Shown here: positions 55,856 to 63,755 of the stretch, one piece after another
Layout: each line of letters starts with the position of its first letter
Position numbering within the stretch: position 1 is the stretch's first letter
Origin: Rhodospirillaceae bacterium
GTDB taxonomy: Bacteria; Pseudomonadota; Alphaproteobacteria; Bin65
Assembly: GCA_009840595.1 (NCBI GenBank)
Contig: VXNK01000122.1
Coordinates: 1 to 64,000 of the forward strand
Reading direction: 5' to 3'
DNA: 64,000 nucleotides
Translations under genes and position numbers: made by a program
The notes under the pieces: generated by a model
What the model saw: only the letters and a program-made list of their open reading frames with translations
Told to the model about the DNA's origin: nothing
Databases searched by the model: none

Positions 55856-56902
55856 ATGACGGCCTACGACACGCTGATCCCGATCAACATCGTCACCGGT
55901 TTCCTCGGCAGCGGTAAGACGACCCTGCTGGCCCGGCTGCTCAAATCGCCCGCCCTGCGCGACACCGCCGTCCTCATCAACGAGTTCGGCGAGGTCGGAC
56001 TCGACCATCACCTGATCGAGCATGCCGAGGAAAGCGTCCTGCTGATGGACAGCGGCTGCCTGTGCTGCGCCATCCGCGGCGACCTGCAGGGCGCGCTGAG
56101 GGGCCTGTTCTCCCAGCGCGAGCGCGGCGAGATCCCGGCCTTCCGGCGCGTCGCCATCGAGACGTCCGGCCTCGCCGACCCGACGCCCATCGCCTATACG
56201 ATCCTCGCCGAGCCGGTGCTTCAGCACCATTTCCGGCTCGGCAGCGTCGTCACCGTGGTCGATGCGGTGAACGGGGTGGCGCAGTTGCAGCGCCATCCCG
56301 AATCGGTCAAGCAGGCGGCGATCGCCGACCGCTTCGTGCTGACCAAATCGGCGATGGCGGACGACGGCGGCCGGGCCGCCCGCGCCGCGGTGCGCGACAT
56401 CAACGCCGCCGCGCCGGTCCTCGACCTCGACGCCGAACCGCTCGATCCCGATGCCCTGCTGACCGGCGACCTTTACGCGCCCGGCGGCAAGCGGCGCGAG
56501 GTCGCCGGCTGGCTGGACGGCTTCGCCGGGGTGTCCGGCGAGGCTGCCGACCATACTCATGACCATACCCACGACCACAGCCACGACCACAGCCACGGGG
56601 TCGGCTCCTTCTGCCTGCGGTTCGACGGGCCGATGGACTGGACCGCGTTCGGCCTGTGGATGAGCATGCTGCTCAACCGCCACGGCGAGCGGGTCCTGCG
56701 CGTCAAGGGCATGCTGAACGTCGCCGGCGTCGCCGACCCGGTGCTGATCAACGGCGTCCAGCATATCGTCCATCCGCCGACCCACATGAGCGGCTGGCCC
56801 GACGGCGACCGCCGCTCGCGCATCGTCTTCATCGTGCAGGATATGGACCGCGCCGTGATCGAGGACTCGCTCGCGGCCTTCAACGCCCTGGCCGCGGCGT
56901 AG
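55856..56902 (+). CDS. CobW/COG0523-type G3E GTPase, His-rich metallochaperone
   Basis: A 348-residue G3E GTPase. Walker A GFLGSGKT at 15-22, the metal site CLCC at 68-71 (the CxCC hallmark), and a His/Asp-rich loop (DHTHDHTHDHSHDHSHG, about 239-255) before the C-terminal CobW domain. The guanine-specificity motif reads TKSA where related proteins have TKTD, so the Asp is missing. Such proteins insert or traffic zinc, cobalt or other metals. The likely client is the upstream deacetylase, also a metalloenzyme. It converges with the ECF sigma operon, 14 bases apart. Confidence 0.9.
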   Translation: MTAYDTLIPINIVTGFLGSGKTTLLARLLKSPALRDTAVLINEFGEVGLDHHLIEHAEESVLLMDSGCLCCAIRGDLQGALRGLFSQRERGEIPAFRRVAIETSGLADPTPIAYTILAEPVLQHHFRLGSVVTVVDAVNGVAQLQRHPESVKQAAIADRFVLTKSAMADDGGRAARAAVRDINAAAPVLDLDAEPLDPDALLTGDLYAPGGKRREVAGWLDGFAGVSGEAADHTHDHTHDHSHDHSHGVGSFCLRFDGPMDWTAFGLWMSMLLNRHGERVLRVKGMLNVAGVADPVLINGVQHIVHPPTHMSGWPDGDRRSRIVFIVQDMDRAVIEDSLAAFNALAAA

Positions 56903-56916
56903 GGCGGGCGCCGGCC

Positions 56917-57429
56917 TTACTCCACCCTGTCGCGCCGTTCGCCCCTGTCGCCCTTTTCGCCCTTGCGCCACTTGTGTTTCTTGCCGCGCGGCCGGTAGGC
57001 CTGGCTGTAGAAGCGCTGGCGCTGGTCCGGCGTCAGGGACTCGGCGATCTGCCGGACCAGGGCGTGCAGGGCGGCCTGGGCTTCGCCGCGGGCCCGTTGC
57101 AGGCTGCGGAAGCCGGACTCGACCGCTTCGGGCGATACGGCGCCGTCGCGGATGCGCCGCCTGAGATCCCGCCGCGCGGCGCGGATGGCCTGGATCTTGG
57201 CGCGGATCTGCGGATGCTTCTCTTCCAGCAGGGCGCGGGCGCGCGCGCGCTGCGGTTCGTCGAGGTCGTCGACCGCGCGGTACAGGCGGAAGGCCGTGCG
57301 CGGCCCGGGGCTGCGCCCGATTTCCGGTCCGCCCCAATGAGCGATGACGCTGGCCGCGATGATCCCGACGACGAACAGGTTCAGCGCGCCGGAAACGATC
57401 AGCAGAATGATGAGCGTGCGGCGGGTCAC
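56917..57429 (-). CDS. CnrX/Spy-like periplasmic helical protein (heavy-metal-sensor type)
   Basis: A 170-residue protein with an N-terminal membrane anchor (TLIILLIVSGALNLFVVGII, 5-24) and a helical, very basic periplasmic part ending in LTPDQRQRFYSQAY, the LTxxQ motif of CpxP/Spy/CnrX-type proteins. The start is GTG 57429, overlapping the upstream stop by 4 bases. In the CnrYXH system the CnrX protein senses metal and frees an ECF sigma factor; the same gene company here suggests a similar role. A highly charged tail (KHKWRKGEKGDRGERRD) follows. Confidence 0.75.
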   Translation of the reverse strand: MTRRTLIILLIVSGALNLFVVGIIAASVIAHWGGPEIGRSPGPRTAFRLYRAVDDLDEPQRARARALLEEKHPQIRAKIQAIRAARRDLRRRIRDGAVSPEAVESGFRSLQRARGEAQAALHALVRQIAESLTPDQRQRFYSQAYRPRGKKHKWRKGEKGDRGERRDRVE

Positions 57430-57935
57430 TCGGCAAAGCCTCCGAATCGGCCGGCGTCGCCGTTTTCCTCGAGCGCGGCGAGGGAGGCCAGTTCGGTCTC
57501 CAGGCCTGCCGCCCGGCTCTCGCCGATCCCGACGACCGGCACCGGCGACCACATGCCGACCATGACCCCCAGGAGCATGGCGCAGGCCAGGGCGCCCGCC
57601 GGCTTGAAGAAGGCAGGAGTCCAGATCGGCCCGGCCCAGCCGGCCAGACCGGGCCGGGTCCGTCGCGCCGCCTCGAGGACCGTCCCGGCCAGCGCGGCGG
57701 AGGGCGCGGGCGGCACCGTGCTGTCCAGCGCCCGATCCAGGGCGCGGGCGGCGCCCAGGGATTGCAGCGCCGCCGCGTCGCCGGAGTCGATGAGCGCCCA
57801 GGCGGCGGCGCGGCGCGGGTCTCCGGCCGGCCAGCGCGCCGGATCGGCGCCGTAGGCGTCGAGCAGGTCCTCGAGCGCCCGGACGGCCGCTTCCCTGCCC
57901 GGTTCGGTCCCGTTTGCGGTCCCGTTTGCAGTCAC
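57426..57935 (-). CDS. Single-span membrane protein, candidate anti-sigma factor
   Basis: A 169-residue protein: soluble N-terminal part (LEDLLDAYGADPARWPAGDP, then RRAAAWALI), one membrane span near 110-130 (AGALACAMLLGVMVGMW) and a short tail outside. It follows the ECF sigma gene by 10 bases, the usual place for an anti-sigma factor. It lacks the HxxxCxxC zinc motif, so it is not a ZAS-type anti-sigma. The first codons contain a 12-bp duplication (TANGTANGT). Confidence 0.65.
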   Translation of the reverse strand: MTANGTANGTEPGREAAVRALEDLLDAYGADPARWPAGDPRRAAAWALIDSGDAAALQSLGAARALDRALDSTVPPAPSAALAGTVLEAARRTRPGLAGWAGPIWTPAFFKPAGALACAMLLGVMVGMWSPVPVVGIGESRAAGLETELASLAALEENGDAGRFGGFAE

Positions 57936-57945
57936 GGCGCGGTCC

Positions 57946-58611
57946 TCACGATACGAACTCCTCGAGAAGGTCCGGTTTCAGGGCCGTCAGGCGCTGGCGC
58001 AGCGTCCGCCGGCCGCGCGCCAGCAGCGATTCCACCGCTTCGACGCTGACTTCGAGGACCGCCGCGGTCTCGCCGTTGCTCATCCCGTCGAAATGGACCA
58101 TGGCGATGGCCGCGCGCTGCCGGTCGGGCAGCGCCGCCAGGGCCCGGCGGACGATGGCGGAAACTTCCTGCGCCAGCAGGTTGCGCTCCGGGCCGGAGGC
58201 CGGGTCCTCCAGGTCCAGGTTGGCGACATCCTCGCCCGGCCGCGCCCGGCGGTGCAGGTCGATGCACCGGTTGTAGGCGACCCGGCGCAGCCAGGTGCCG
58301 ATCTGCGCCTTCGGCTTCCAGCGCGGCGCCTGGCGCCACAGCTTCAGCATGGCGTCCTGGGCGACGTCCTCGGCGGTCGCCCGGTCGCCGGCCAGGCGCC
58401 AGGCGAAGGCGACGAGGCCGGGCAGATGCCGGTCCATGACGGCGCGGTAGGCGGCCGGGTCGCCCGCAACGACCCGGCCCATCAGCGCCGCATCGGCGGC
58501 AATGGCCGCCTTGTCGGCCGCCGCCCGCGCAGGTGTCCCGGACAGCGTCATCCGGGACGGAAGATCCTGCGCCGGGGCGAAGGGCGCTGCGGACAGGGCG
58601 GTAGCACGCAC
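57946..58611 (-). CDS. ECF-family RNA polymerase sigma factor
   Basis: A 221-residue sigma factor with region 2 (LPGLVAFAWRLAGDRATAED, then VAQDAMLKLWR) and region 4 helix-turn-helix (LPDRQRAAIAMVHFDGMSNG, then ETAAVLEVSVEAVESLLARGRR). It would direct RNA polymerase to its own regulon, probably including this operon. The first 30-40 residues are poorly conserved and the true start may be an inner ATG near 58551. Order on this strand: EF-hand gene, sigma, candidate anti-sigma, CnrX/Spy-like gene. Confidence 0.9.
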   Translation of the reverse strand: MRATALSAAPFAPAQDLPSRMTLSGTPARAAADKAAIAADAALMGRVVAGDPAAYRAVMDRHLPGLVAFAWRLAGDRATAEDVAQDAMLKLWRQAPRWKPKAQIGTWLRRVAYNRCIDLHRRARPGEDVANLDLEDPASGPERNLLAQEVSAIVRRALAALPDRQRAAIAMVHFDGMSNGETAAVLEVSVEAVESLLARGRRTLRQRLTALKPDLLEEFVS

Positions 58612-58636
58612 GTCGGTTCCCGTTCGGTTGCCGCGC

Positions 58637-59314
58637 CTAGCGTCCGGATTCGGGGTGGTGGTCGCGGTGGTGGCCGTGGCGGCCGAAGTGCCGGCGCGCC
58701 TGCCGCATCTCTTTCCGGGTGACGGCGCCGTCGCCGTCGCCGTCCAGGCGCAGGAAGATCAGGCTGCCCAGCGCATCGAATTCCGCGCGGGTCACCTTGC
58801 CGTCGCGGTTCAGGTCCGGGCGGCGGTGCATCGCGCGGCGCTTGTGGCCGTGCCAGCGATGGTAGCGCTTGCGGCGGTCGCCGCGGCCGTAATACGCCAG
58901 CATGCGTTCGCGAACCTTCTCGAAGGCGGCGTCGAATTCCGCCTTGTCGACCGCGCCGTCCTTGTCGGCGTCGATCCGTTCGAAGGCCGCCTTGCGCCGG
59001 GCGACATATTCCTCGACGCCGAGCTTGCCGTTGCCGTCGCCGTCGAGCGCCTTGAACCGGGCGTCGCGGAAGCGCGCCGGCCAGGCCCGCCGCCACGCGC
59101 GCAGTTCGGATACCTCGAGCGCACCGTCCTTGTTCGCGTCGATCGCGGCGAACCGGGCGTTGCGCGCGGCGTCGAATTCGGCCCGGGTGACCGCGCCATC
59201 CTTGTCGGCGTCGGCCCGGTCGAACAGGCGCAGGCCGCGATGGGCGTCGGCGGGGGCAGCGGCGGCGGTCAGGCCGATCAGCCCGGCGGCGAGCAGGAGG
59301 GGAAGGGATTTCAT
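58637..59314 (-). CDS. Exported multi-EF-hand protein
   Basis: A 225-residue protein with a Sec signal peptide (MKSLPLLLAAGLIGLTAAAA, cut after ADA near 24). It has six DxDxDG-type loops: DADKDGAVTRAEF, DANKDGALEVSEL, DGDGNGKLGVEEY, DADKDGAVDKAEF, DLNRDGKVTRAEF and DGDGDGAVTRKEM, so it should bind about six calcium ions. A basic, His-rich zone (RWHGHKRRAMHRR) and a His-rich tail (GRHGHHRDHH) may bind transition metals. It precedes the ECF sigma gene by 25 bases and may be the first gene of that operon. Confidence 0.87.
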   Translation of the reverse strand: MKSLPLLLAAGLIGLTAAAAPADAHRGLRLFDRADADKDGAVTRAEFDAARNARFAAIDANKDGALEVSELRAWRRAWPARFRDARFKALDGDGNGKLGVEEYVARRKAAFERIDADKDGAVDKAEFDAAFEKVRERMLAYYGRGDRRKRYHRWHGHKRRAMHRRPDLNRDGKVTRAEFDALGSLIFLRLDGDGDGAVTRKEMRQARRHFGRHGHHRDHHPESGR

Positions 59315-59438
59315 GGCGAAGCGGTCTCCCGTGTCTGGTCCGGGCGGTCGAACCGGGGCGTCGACGACCCTCTGATCCCGGTACGCCGCGCCCGGCCGAT
59401 TCCGTCGCCGGATGGCGGCGCGGTCAAGTCCTGCGCAA

Positions 59439-60197
59439 TCAGGGCCGGCGCCGGGCAAGGCCGTGTCGGGCAACAACCGTCGGCCGGAAGCCGGCGCCGG
59501 CGATCTCCATGACCAGCTTCGCTTTCACGGCGTCGCCGAAGCTCTTGAAGCCGCGCGCCACGACGATGAAGGCGCCGGGCCCGCCGATCACCCGTTCGAA
59601 ATAGTAGCGGTCGAGGTCCTTCGGCGGCGGCAGGCCCCACGGGTTGGGCCGGTCGTTGACGATCGGCAGGCCGTTGATCGTCACGCCGGCCGCGAGGGCC
59701 CGCGCGCGCGCCGGCGCCAGCGGGCCGCCATTGTTGTTCCGGCCGTCGCCCGAAAGGTCGAGCACCTTGCGCGCCCCGCGATGGGGGTTGGCCCGGAACA
59801 GGCCGAGCGCGTAGTCGATGGCGGTGCTGATCGAGGTCCAGCGCTCGGTCGATACCGGGTATTCGGCGATCGTCGCGGCAAAGGCTCTGGCCGTCGCCAT
59901 GTCGCGCACCACCGTCCAGTCGGCGACGACATTCTGAAAATGCGCGCCGGCCCATTCCATGTAGGTAACGGCGACCCTGCGCCGCTCGCCGCTGGTGATG
60001 ACCCGGACGACCTGCGGGTCGACCAGCGCCGTCAGATAGCCCTGCCGCTGGAGCCGGGCCTCGACATGATCGACGCTGCCGGAAATATCGACGGCGAGGA
60101 CGAGTTCGAGATCGACGTCTTCGGCGAACGCGGGCGCAGGCAGCGCCGCCGGCAGCAGGCCGGCGAGAACGGCCAGGCAGCGTGCGGCGCGGCGCAT
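59439..60197 (-). CDS. DUF1194 protein with von Willebrand A-like fold
   Basis: A 252-residue exported protein: signal peptide to about residue 25 (PAPAFA-E), then a VWA-like domain with the metal-site motif DISGS starting at D37 and a later SGDGRNNNGG. DUF1194 proteins are common in alphaproteobacteria and unexplained; the fold suggests metal-dependent protein binding in the periplasm. It starts 2 bases after the msrP stop and should be cotranscribed with it. Confidence 0.87.
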   Translation of the reverse strand: MRRAARCLAVLAGLLPAALPAPAFAEDVDLELVLAVDISGSVDHVEARLQRQGYLTALVDPQVVRVITSGERRRVAVTYMEWAGAHFQNVVADWTVVRDMATARAFAATIAEYPVSTERWTSISTAIDYALGLFRANPHRGARKVLDLSGDGRNNNGGPLAPARARALAAGVTINGLPIVNDRPNPWGLPPPKDLDRYYFERVIGGPGAFIVVARGFKSFGDAVKAKLVMEIAGAGFRPTVVARHGLARRRP

Positions 60198-60199
60198 CC

Positions 60200-61168
60200 C
60201 TACCGGAACAGCACCTCGCCCTTCAGGTTGGCGTACATCGCGGCGACATAATCGCCATAGCCGTTCCAGGGCTTGGTGGGGATGCGCTCTCCGGTGCCGA
60301 TATCGCGCTCGGTCGCCTGGCTCCAGCGCGGGTGCGCGACCTCCGGGTTGACGTTGGCCCAGAAGCCGTACTCCCGGGCCTGCAGCTTCTCCCAGAAGCT
60401 GACCGGGCGCTTGTCGGTGAACTCGAAGCGCACGATCGACTTGACGTGCTTGAAGCCGTATTTCCACGGCACGGCGAGGCGCAGCGGCGCGCCGTTCTGC
60501 TTCGGCAGGGGCTTGCCGTAGAGGCCGGTCACCATGAAGGACAGTTCGTTGACCGCCTCGAACATCGTCAGCCCCTCGGTATAGGGCCAGGGATACCAGA
60601 TCTGGCGCTGGCCCGGCGCGACCTTCGGGTTCTTGAAGGTCTGCATGACGAGATATTTCGCGCTGCCCAGCGGCCGGGCGAAATCGACCAGCGCCTTGAG
60701 CGGGAAGCCGGACCAGGGCACGACCATCGACCAGGCCTCGACGCAGCGGTGGGCGTAGACCCGCTCCTCCAGCGGCATCTTCTTCAGCAGGGCGTCGATA
60801 TCGATCTTCATCGGCTTTTCGACCGCGCCGCCGATCTCGACGATCCACGGCCGGGTCTCCAGCCGCTGCGCCGCCCGGGAGATCTGTTTGTGCGAGCCGA
60901 ATTCGTAGAAATTGTTGTAGGTCGTGGCGATGCGCTCCGGCGTCAACGCCCGGTCCACCGTGTATTTCGGGTTGCGCTCGACCGGATAGAGGCCGGCGCT
61001 CGGATCGGAGGCGGCAAAGGCGCGGCCGGCGCCGAGCAGCGGCCCGGCGGCGGCCAGGATCGGCCCGGCGGCCAGCGTCTTCGCCAGGGTGCGGCGCTGC
61101 AGGAAGATGCTCTCGGGCGTGGCCCGGTTTTCGGGGATTTCCCATCCCCGGCGGCGATGAACGAACAT
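60200..61168 (-). CDS. msrP: MsrP, catalytic subunit of periplasmic methionine-sulfoxide reductase
   Basis: A 322-residue molybdopterin protein (former YedY). The leader holds QRRTLAKTLAAGP, a twin-arginine motif at 24-30. C142 in AHRCVEAWSMVVPWSG ligates molybdenum, and WYPWPYTEGLTMFEA and the C-terminal RIPTKPWNGYGDYVAAMY are family stretches. MsrP repairs oxidised methionine in periplasmic proteins with electrons from the membrane haem protein MsrQ. No msrQ gene follows here; a DUF1194 gene takes its place. Confidence 0.94.
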   Translation of the reverse strand: MFVHRRRGWEIPENRATPESIFLQRRTLAKTLAAGPILAAAGPLLGAGRAFAASDPSAGLYPVERNPKYTVDRALTPERIATTYNNFYEFGSHKQISRAAQRLETRPWIVEIGGAVEKPMKIDIDALLKKMPLEERVYAHRCVEAWSMVVPWSGFPLKALVDFARPLGSAKYLVMQTFKNPKVAPGQRQIWYPWPYTEGLTMFEAVNELSFMVTGLYGKPLPKQNGAPLRLAVPWKYGFKHVKSIVRFEFTDKRPVSFWEKLQAREYGFWANVNPEVAHPRWSQATERDIGTGERIPTKPWNGYGDYVAAMYANLKGEVLFR

Positions 61169-61408
61169 GGGTGTCGGTTTCCTCGTCTCGGCGCGGCGCG
61201 CGCACGCCGCCGTTTCGGTGATTCTATACTTAGAACCGGCGCGTTTCACGACAATTCAACGCTTCGTCAGGAGCCCGGAGCCGGCGCTGTGCGACTGCCC
61301 TCCACGAGCGCCCCGCGACCGCCCCGCGATCGTTCCACGACCGGGCTTCCCGGCGCCGGGCAGTATCCCTATAACCGGCGGGATTGCCCGTTGCCGGAGA
61401 TTGCCGCC

Positions 61409-62044
61409 ATGAAATTCTACGATTGCTCGACCGCGCCCTCGCCGCGCCGCGCCCGCATCGCCCTTGCCGAGAAGGGGCTGCTGGACGACATCGAGGTCGT
61501 CGAGGTCAACCTGCGCGAAGGCGAGCAGCGCAAGCCCGAATTCGCCGCCGTCAACCCGTATCTCACCGTGCCGGTCCTGGAACTGGACGACGGCCGGCGG
61601 ATCGCCTCGTCGACCGGCATCTTCCATTTTCTCGAAGCCGCAATCCCCGAACCGCCGCTGATGGGCCGCACGCCGGCCGAGAAAGGCCTGGTCGGCGATC
61701 TCGAATGGCGCATCGAGATGGACGGCTTCATGGCGATCGGCGAATGCCTGCGCAACACCGCCAAAGGCATGGCCGGGCGGGCGCTCACCGGCAGGCACGG
61801 TTACGAGCAGATCCCGGAACTGGGCGCGCGCGGCCGGCTGCGCATCGAGCGCTTCTTCGAGGATTTCGACGCCCTGGTCGGCGGCAAGCGCTTCCTGGCC
61901 GGCGACGATTTCACCATCGCCGACATCACTGCCCTGGTGACGGTCGATTTCGCCAAATGGGTCAAGGTGGGCCTGCCGGAAGACGCCGCCAACGCGCAGC
62001 GCTGGTACGAAACGGTGTCGGCCCGGCCCAGCGCCGCCCGGTAG
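61409..62044 (+). CDS. Glutathione S-transferase-like protein
   Basis: A 211-residue protein with an N-terminal thioredoxin-like domain (MKFYDCSTAPSPRRARIALA; NPYLTVPVLELDDGRRIASS with cis-Pro and the Ser-Ser pair) and a helical C-terminal domain (FLAGDDFTIADITALVTVDF). The active-site residue is S8 or S11 rather than Tyr. Substrate unknown. It is divergent from msrP. Confidence 0.88.
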   Translation: MKFYDCSTAPSPRRARIALAEKGLLDDIEVVEVNLREGEQRKPEFAAVNPYLTVPVLELDDGRRIASSTGIFHFLEAAIPEPPLMGRTPAEKGLVGDLEWRIEMDGFMAIGECLRNTAKGMAGRALTGRHGYEQIPELGARGRLRIERFFEDFDALVGGKRFLAGDDFTIADITALVTVDFAKWVKVGLPEDAANAQRWYETVSARPSAAR

Positions 62045-62097
62045 GCCGGCGGCGGGGGCGGAACGCGCAGGCGGGCCGGCCGTCATTCAGACAGGTC

Positions 62098-62125
62098 TTG
62101 ACGCCCTTTTATGGAACATTATATG
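62098..62125 (+). promoter_or_regulatory. Predicted sigma-70-type promoter of the micro-ORF
   Basis: TTGACG at 62098-62103 and TATATG at 62120-62125 with a 16-base spacer, in locally AT-rich sequence (CCTTTTATGGAACATTATATG is the end part, 62104-62125). It sits 39 bases before the micro-ORF start. Confidence 0.5.
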
Positions 62126-62163
62126 AACAACGGAGCCGTCCGGCCTCCGGCAGGGAGGCCGAA

Positions 62164-62265
62164 ATGCAAAAAAACGCTATAGAAAGACCGGTCTGTCTAG
62201 CCAAATGGCCTGGATGCGGGAGCGCGAAAGGAGGGGCCATCGCAGCGGAACATGACAAAACATGA
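62164..62265 (+). CDS. 33-residue micro-ORF with its own promoter
   Basis: A short frame (MQKNAIERPVCLAKWPGCG, then SAKGGAIAAEHDKT) starts at ATG 62164 with GGGAGG 5 bases upstream and a well-matched promoter before it. It has two Cys and ends inside a CATGAC repeat. Too short to assign; it may be a peptide gene, a leader, or the carrier of a small RNA. The good signals are its only support. Confidence 0.35.
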   Translation: MQKNAIERPVCLAKWPGCGSAKGGAIAAEHDKT

Positions 62266-62279
62266 CATTTCATGACGCA
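62251..62279. repeat. CATGAC repeat, copy 1
   Basis: CATGACAAAACATGACATTT followed by CATGACGCA. Contains palindromic TCATGA and is preceded by GAAAGGAGGGGCCAT. Two more copies lie at 62523-62550 and 62612-62648. Confidence 0.65.
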
Positions 62280-62330
62280 TACGGGACGCCTCTCCCTCGC
62301 CGTCATTTCGACCGAACGCAAACCCCAAGC

Positions 62331-62459
62331 CGTCATTCCGACCGGAGCCCCGGATTTAATCCGGGGCGTAGTGGAGGAATCTCGTCGCTGGCTTCCGGGT
62401 TCCCGTTGTCGGGATCGAGTCGAGATTCCTCCACTCGCTTGCGCTCGGTCGGAATGACG
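62331..62459. repeat. 129-bp nested inverted-repeat element (copy 2)
   Basis: Outer arms CGTCATTCCGACCG (62331-62344) and their exact complement (62446-62459); inner arms GTGGAGGAATCTCG (62371-62384) and their exact complement (62421-62434); and a palindrome CCCCGGATTTAATCCGGGG (62348-62366). Size and ends match the element at 39968-40097. It can fold as a long hairpin on either strand, like REP/MITE-type dispersed repeats. Confidence 0.75.
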
Positions 62460-62522
62460 GGTGGGGTTTGCGGTTTCGGTGTCCGGCTCGGAACAGCGGG
62501 CGGGGGCGGAAAATGGGGCCGC

Positions 62523-62550
62523 CATGACGAATCATGACATTTCCTGACAC
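62523..62550. repeat. CATGAC repeat, copy 2
   Basis: CATGACGAATCATGACATTT followed by CCTGACAC, a diverged copy of the unit at 62251-62279, again right after GGGGCCGC. Confidence 0.6.
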
Positions 62551-62611
62551 ATCCGCCGGCCCCCTGCCTCGGCCGGACGGAGTGACGGGAGAGGACGAAG
62601 AAAGGAGCGCC

Positions 62612-62648
62612 TATGACAAAACATGACGAATCATGACATTTCATGACG
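62612..62648. repeat. CATGAC repeat, copy 3
   Basis: Extended copy with four CATGAC-like steps, after GAAAGGAGCGCC. It lies close to the end of the FAA hydrolase gene. Confidence 0.6.
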
Positions 62649-62684
62649 CCTCGCGGCAGTCCGCGGCGCCCGCGGCCCCGGCGC

Positions 62685-63677
62685 TCACGCCGGCGGGGTG
62701 TAGCGCACCACCTGCTGCTCGATGGCGCCGAAGATGGAGGCGCCGGCGTCGTCGAACATCTCGACGCGCACGGTGTCGCCGAACGCCATGAAGGGCGTTT
62801 GCGGCTTGCCGTGCTCGACGGTCTCGATGGCGCGGATTTCGGCGATGCAGGAATAGCCGTCCTTCGGGTCGACGTTGGAGACCGTGCCGGAACCGACGAT
62901 CGTCCCGGCGCCGAGCCGGCGGGTTTTCGCGGCATGGGAAATCAGCCGCGGCAGGCTGAAATTCATGTCCACGCCGGCGTTCGGCCGGCCGAATTCCCGG
63001 CCGTTCCAGTGGGTGACCAGCGGCAGGTGGACCTTGCCGTCGCGCCAGGCGCCGCCGAGTTCGTCGAGGGTGACGGCGACCGGCGAAAAGGCCGTGCTGC
63101 CCTTGCCGTTGAGGAAGCCGAAGCCCTTGGCCAGCTCGGCCGGGATCAGGCCGCGCAGGCTGACGTCGTTGAGGATCGCGGCGAGGCGGATGCGCCCGGC
63201 GCACTGTTCCGGCGTCGCGCCCATCGGCGTGTCGTCGACGATGACGGCAACCTCGGATTCGAAGTCGATGCCGTAGCTCTCGCTTGCCATCGGAATGTCG
63301 TCGCGCGGGCCGTAGAAGGCGTCGCTCTCGGCCTGGTACATCAGCGGATCGTCGAGGAATTCCGGCGGCATCGACGCGCCGCGCGCCTTGCGCACCAGCG
63401 CGACATGGTTGAGGTAGGCGCTGCCGTCGACGAACTGGTAGGCGCGCGGCAGCGGCGAGGCGCAGGCCGCCGGGTCGAAGTCGAACGCGCCCGGCGCGCG
63501 GCCGGCGTTGAGGTCGTCGTACAGGCCTTGCAGCGGCGCTTCCGTCCCCGCCCAGTCGTCCAGCGCCGCCTGCAGGGTCGGCGCGACGCCGGTCGCCCGC
63601 ACGGCATGGGCCAGATCGCGCGAGACGACGACGAGCGTACCGTCCCGGCCGCCTTCCTTGAGCGTTCCGAGTTTCAT
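62685..63677 (-). CDS. Fumarylacetoacetate hydrolase-family protein
   Basis: A 330-residue FAA-hydrolase-fold protein. Metal-binding acidic residues are in GIDFESEVAVIVDD (E-x-E), and TIVGSGTVSN matches the substrate-loop of fumarylacetoacetases. With hpd upstream on the same strand (78-base gap) it probably cleaves fumarylacetoacetate to fumarate and acetoacetate, the last step of tyrosine breakdown. At 330 residues it is shorter than the eukaryotic-type enzyme (about 420), as in many bacteria, so other beta-diketone acids are possible. Confidence 0.87.
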   Translation of the reverse strand: MKLGTLKEGGRDGTLVVVSRDLAHAVRATGVAPTLQAALDDWAGTEAPLQGLYDDLNAGRAPGAFDFDPAACASPLPRAYQFVDGSAYLNHVALVRKARGASMPPEFLDDPLMYQAESDAFYGPRDDIPMASESYGIDFESEVAVIVDDTPMGATPEQCAGRIRLAAILNDVSLRGLIPAELAKGFGFLNGKGSTAFSPVAVTLDELGGAWRDGKVHLPLVTHWNGREFGRPNAGVDMNFSLPRLISHAAKTRRLGAGTIVGSGTVSNVDPKDGYSCIAEIRAIETVEHGKPQTPFMAFGDTVRVEMFDDAGASIFGAIEQQVVRYTPPA

Positions 63678-63755
63678 GCGAGGGGCCCTTTCCGAGGTGG
63701 ACTGCGGCGCGGCCGGCGCAACAGGATGGCGCAAAAAGAGGCCGGGCCGGCGGCG

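Larger units (their letters stand above)
62045..62684. other. Repeat-rich spacer
   Basis: About 640 bases with no normal gene. It holds a good promoter, a 33-codon micro-ORF, three copies of a CATGAC-rich repeat and a 129-bp inverted-repeat element, all listed separately. Open frames on the minus strand here are readings of the repeats. Confidence 0.7.

Noticed and set aside
62109-62525. 138-codon minus-strand frame in the repeat spacer
   Set aside because: It reads through the inverted-repeat element and CATGAC units; coding is not supported.
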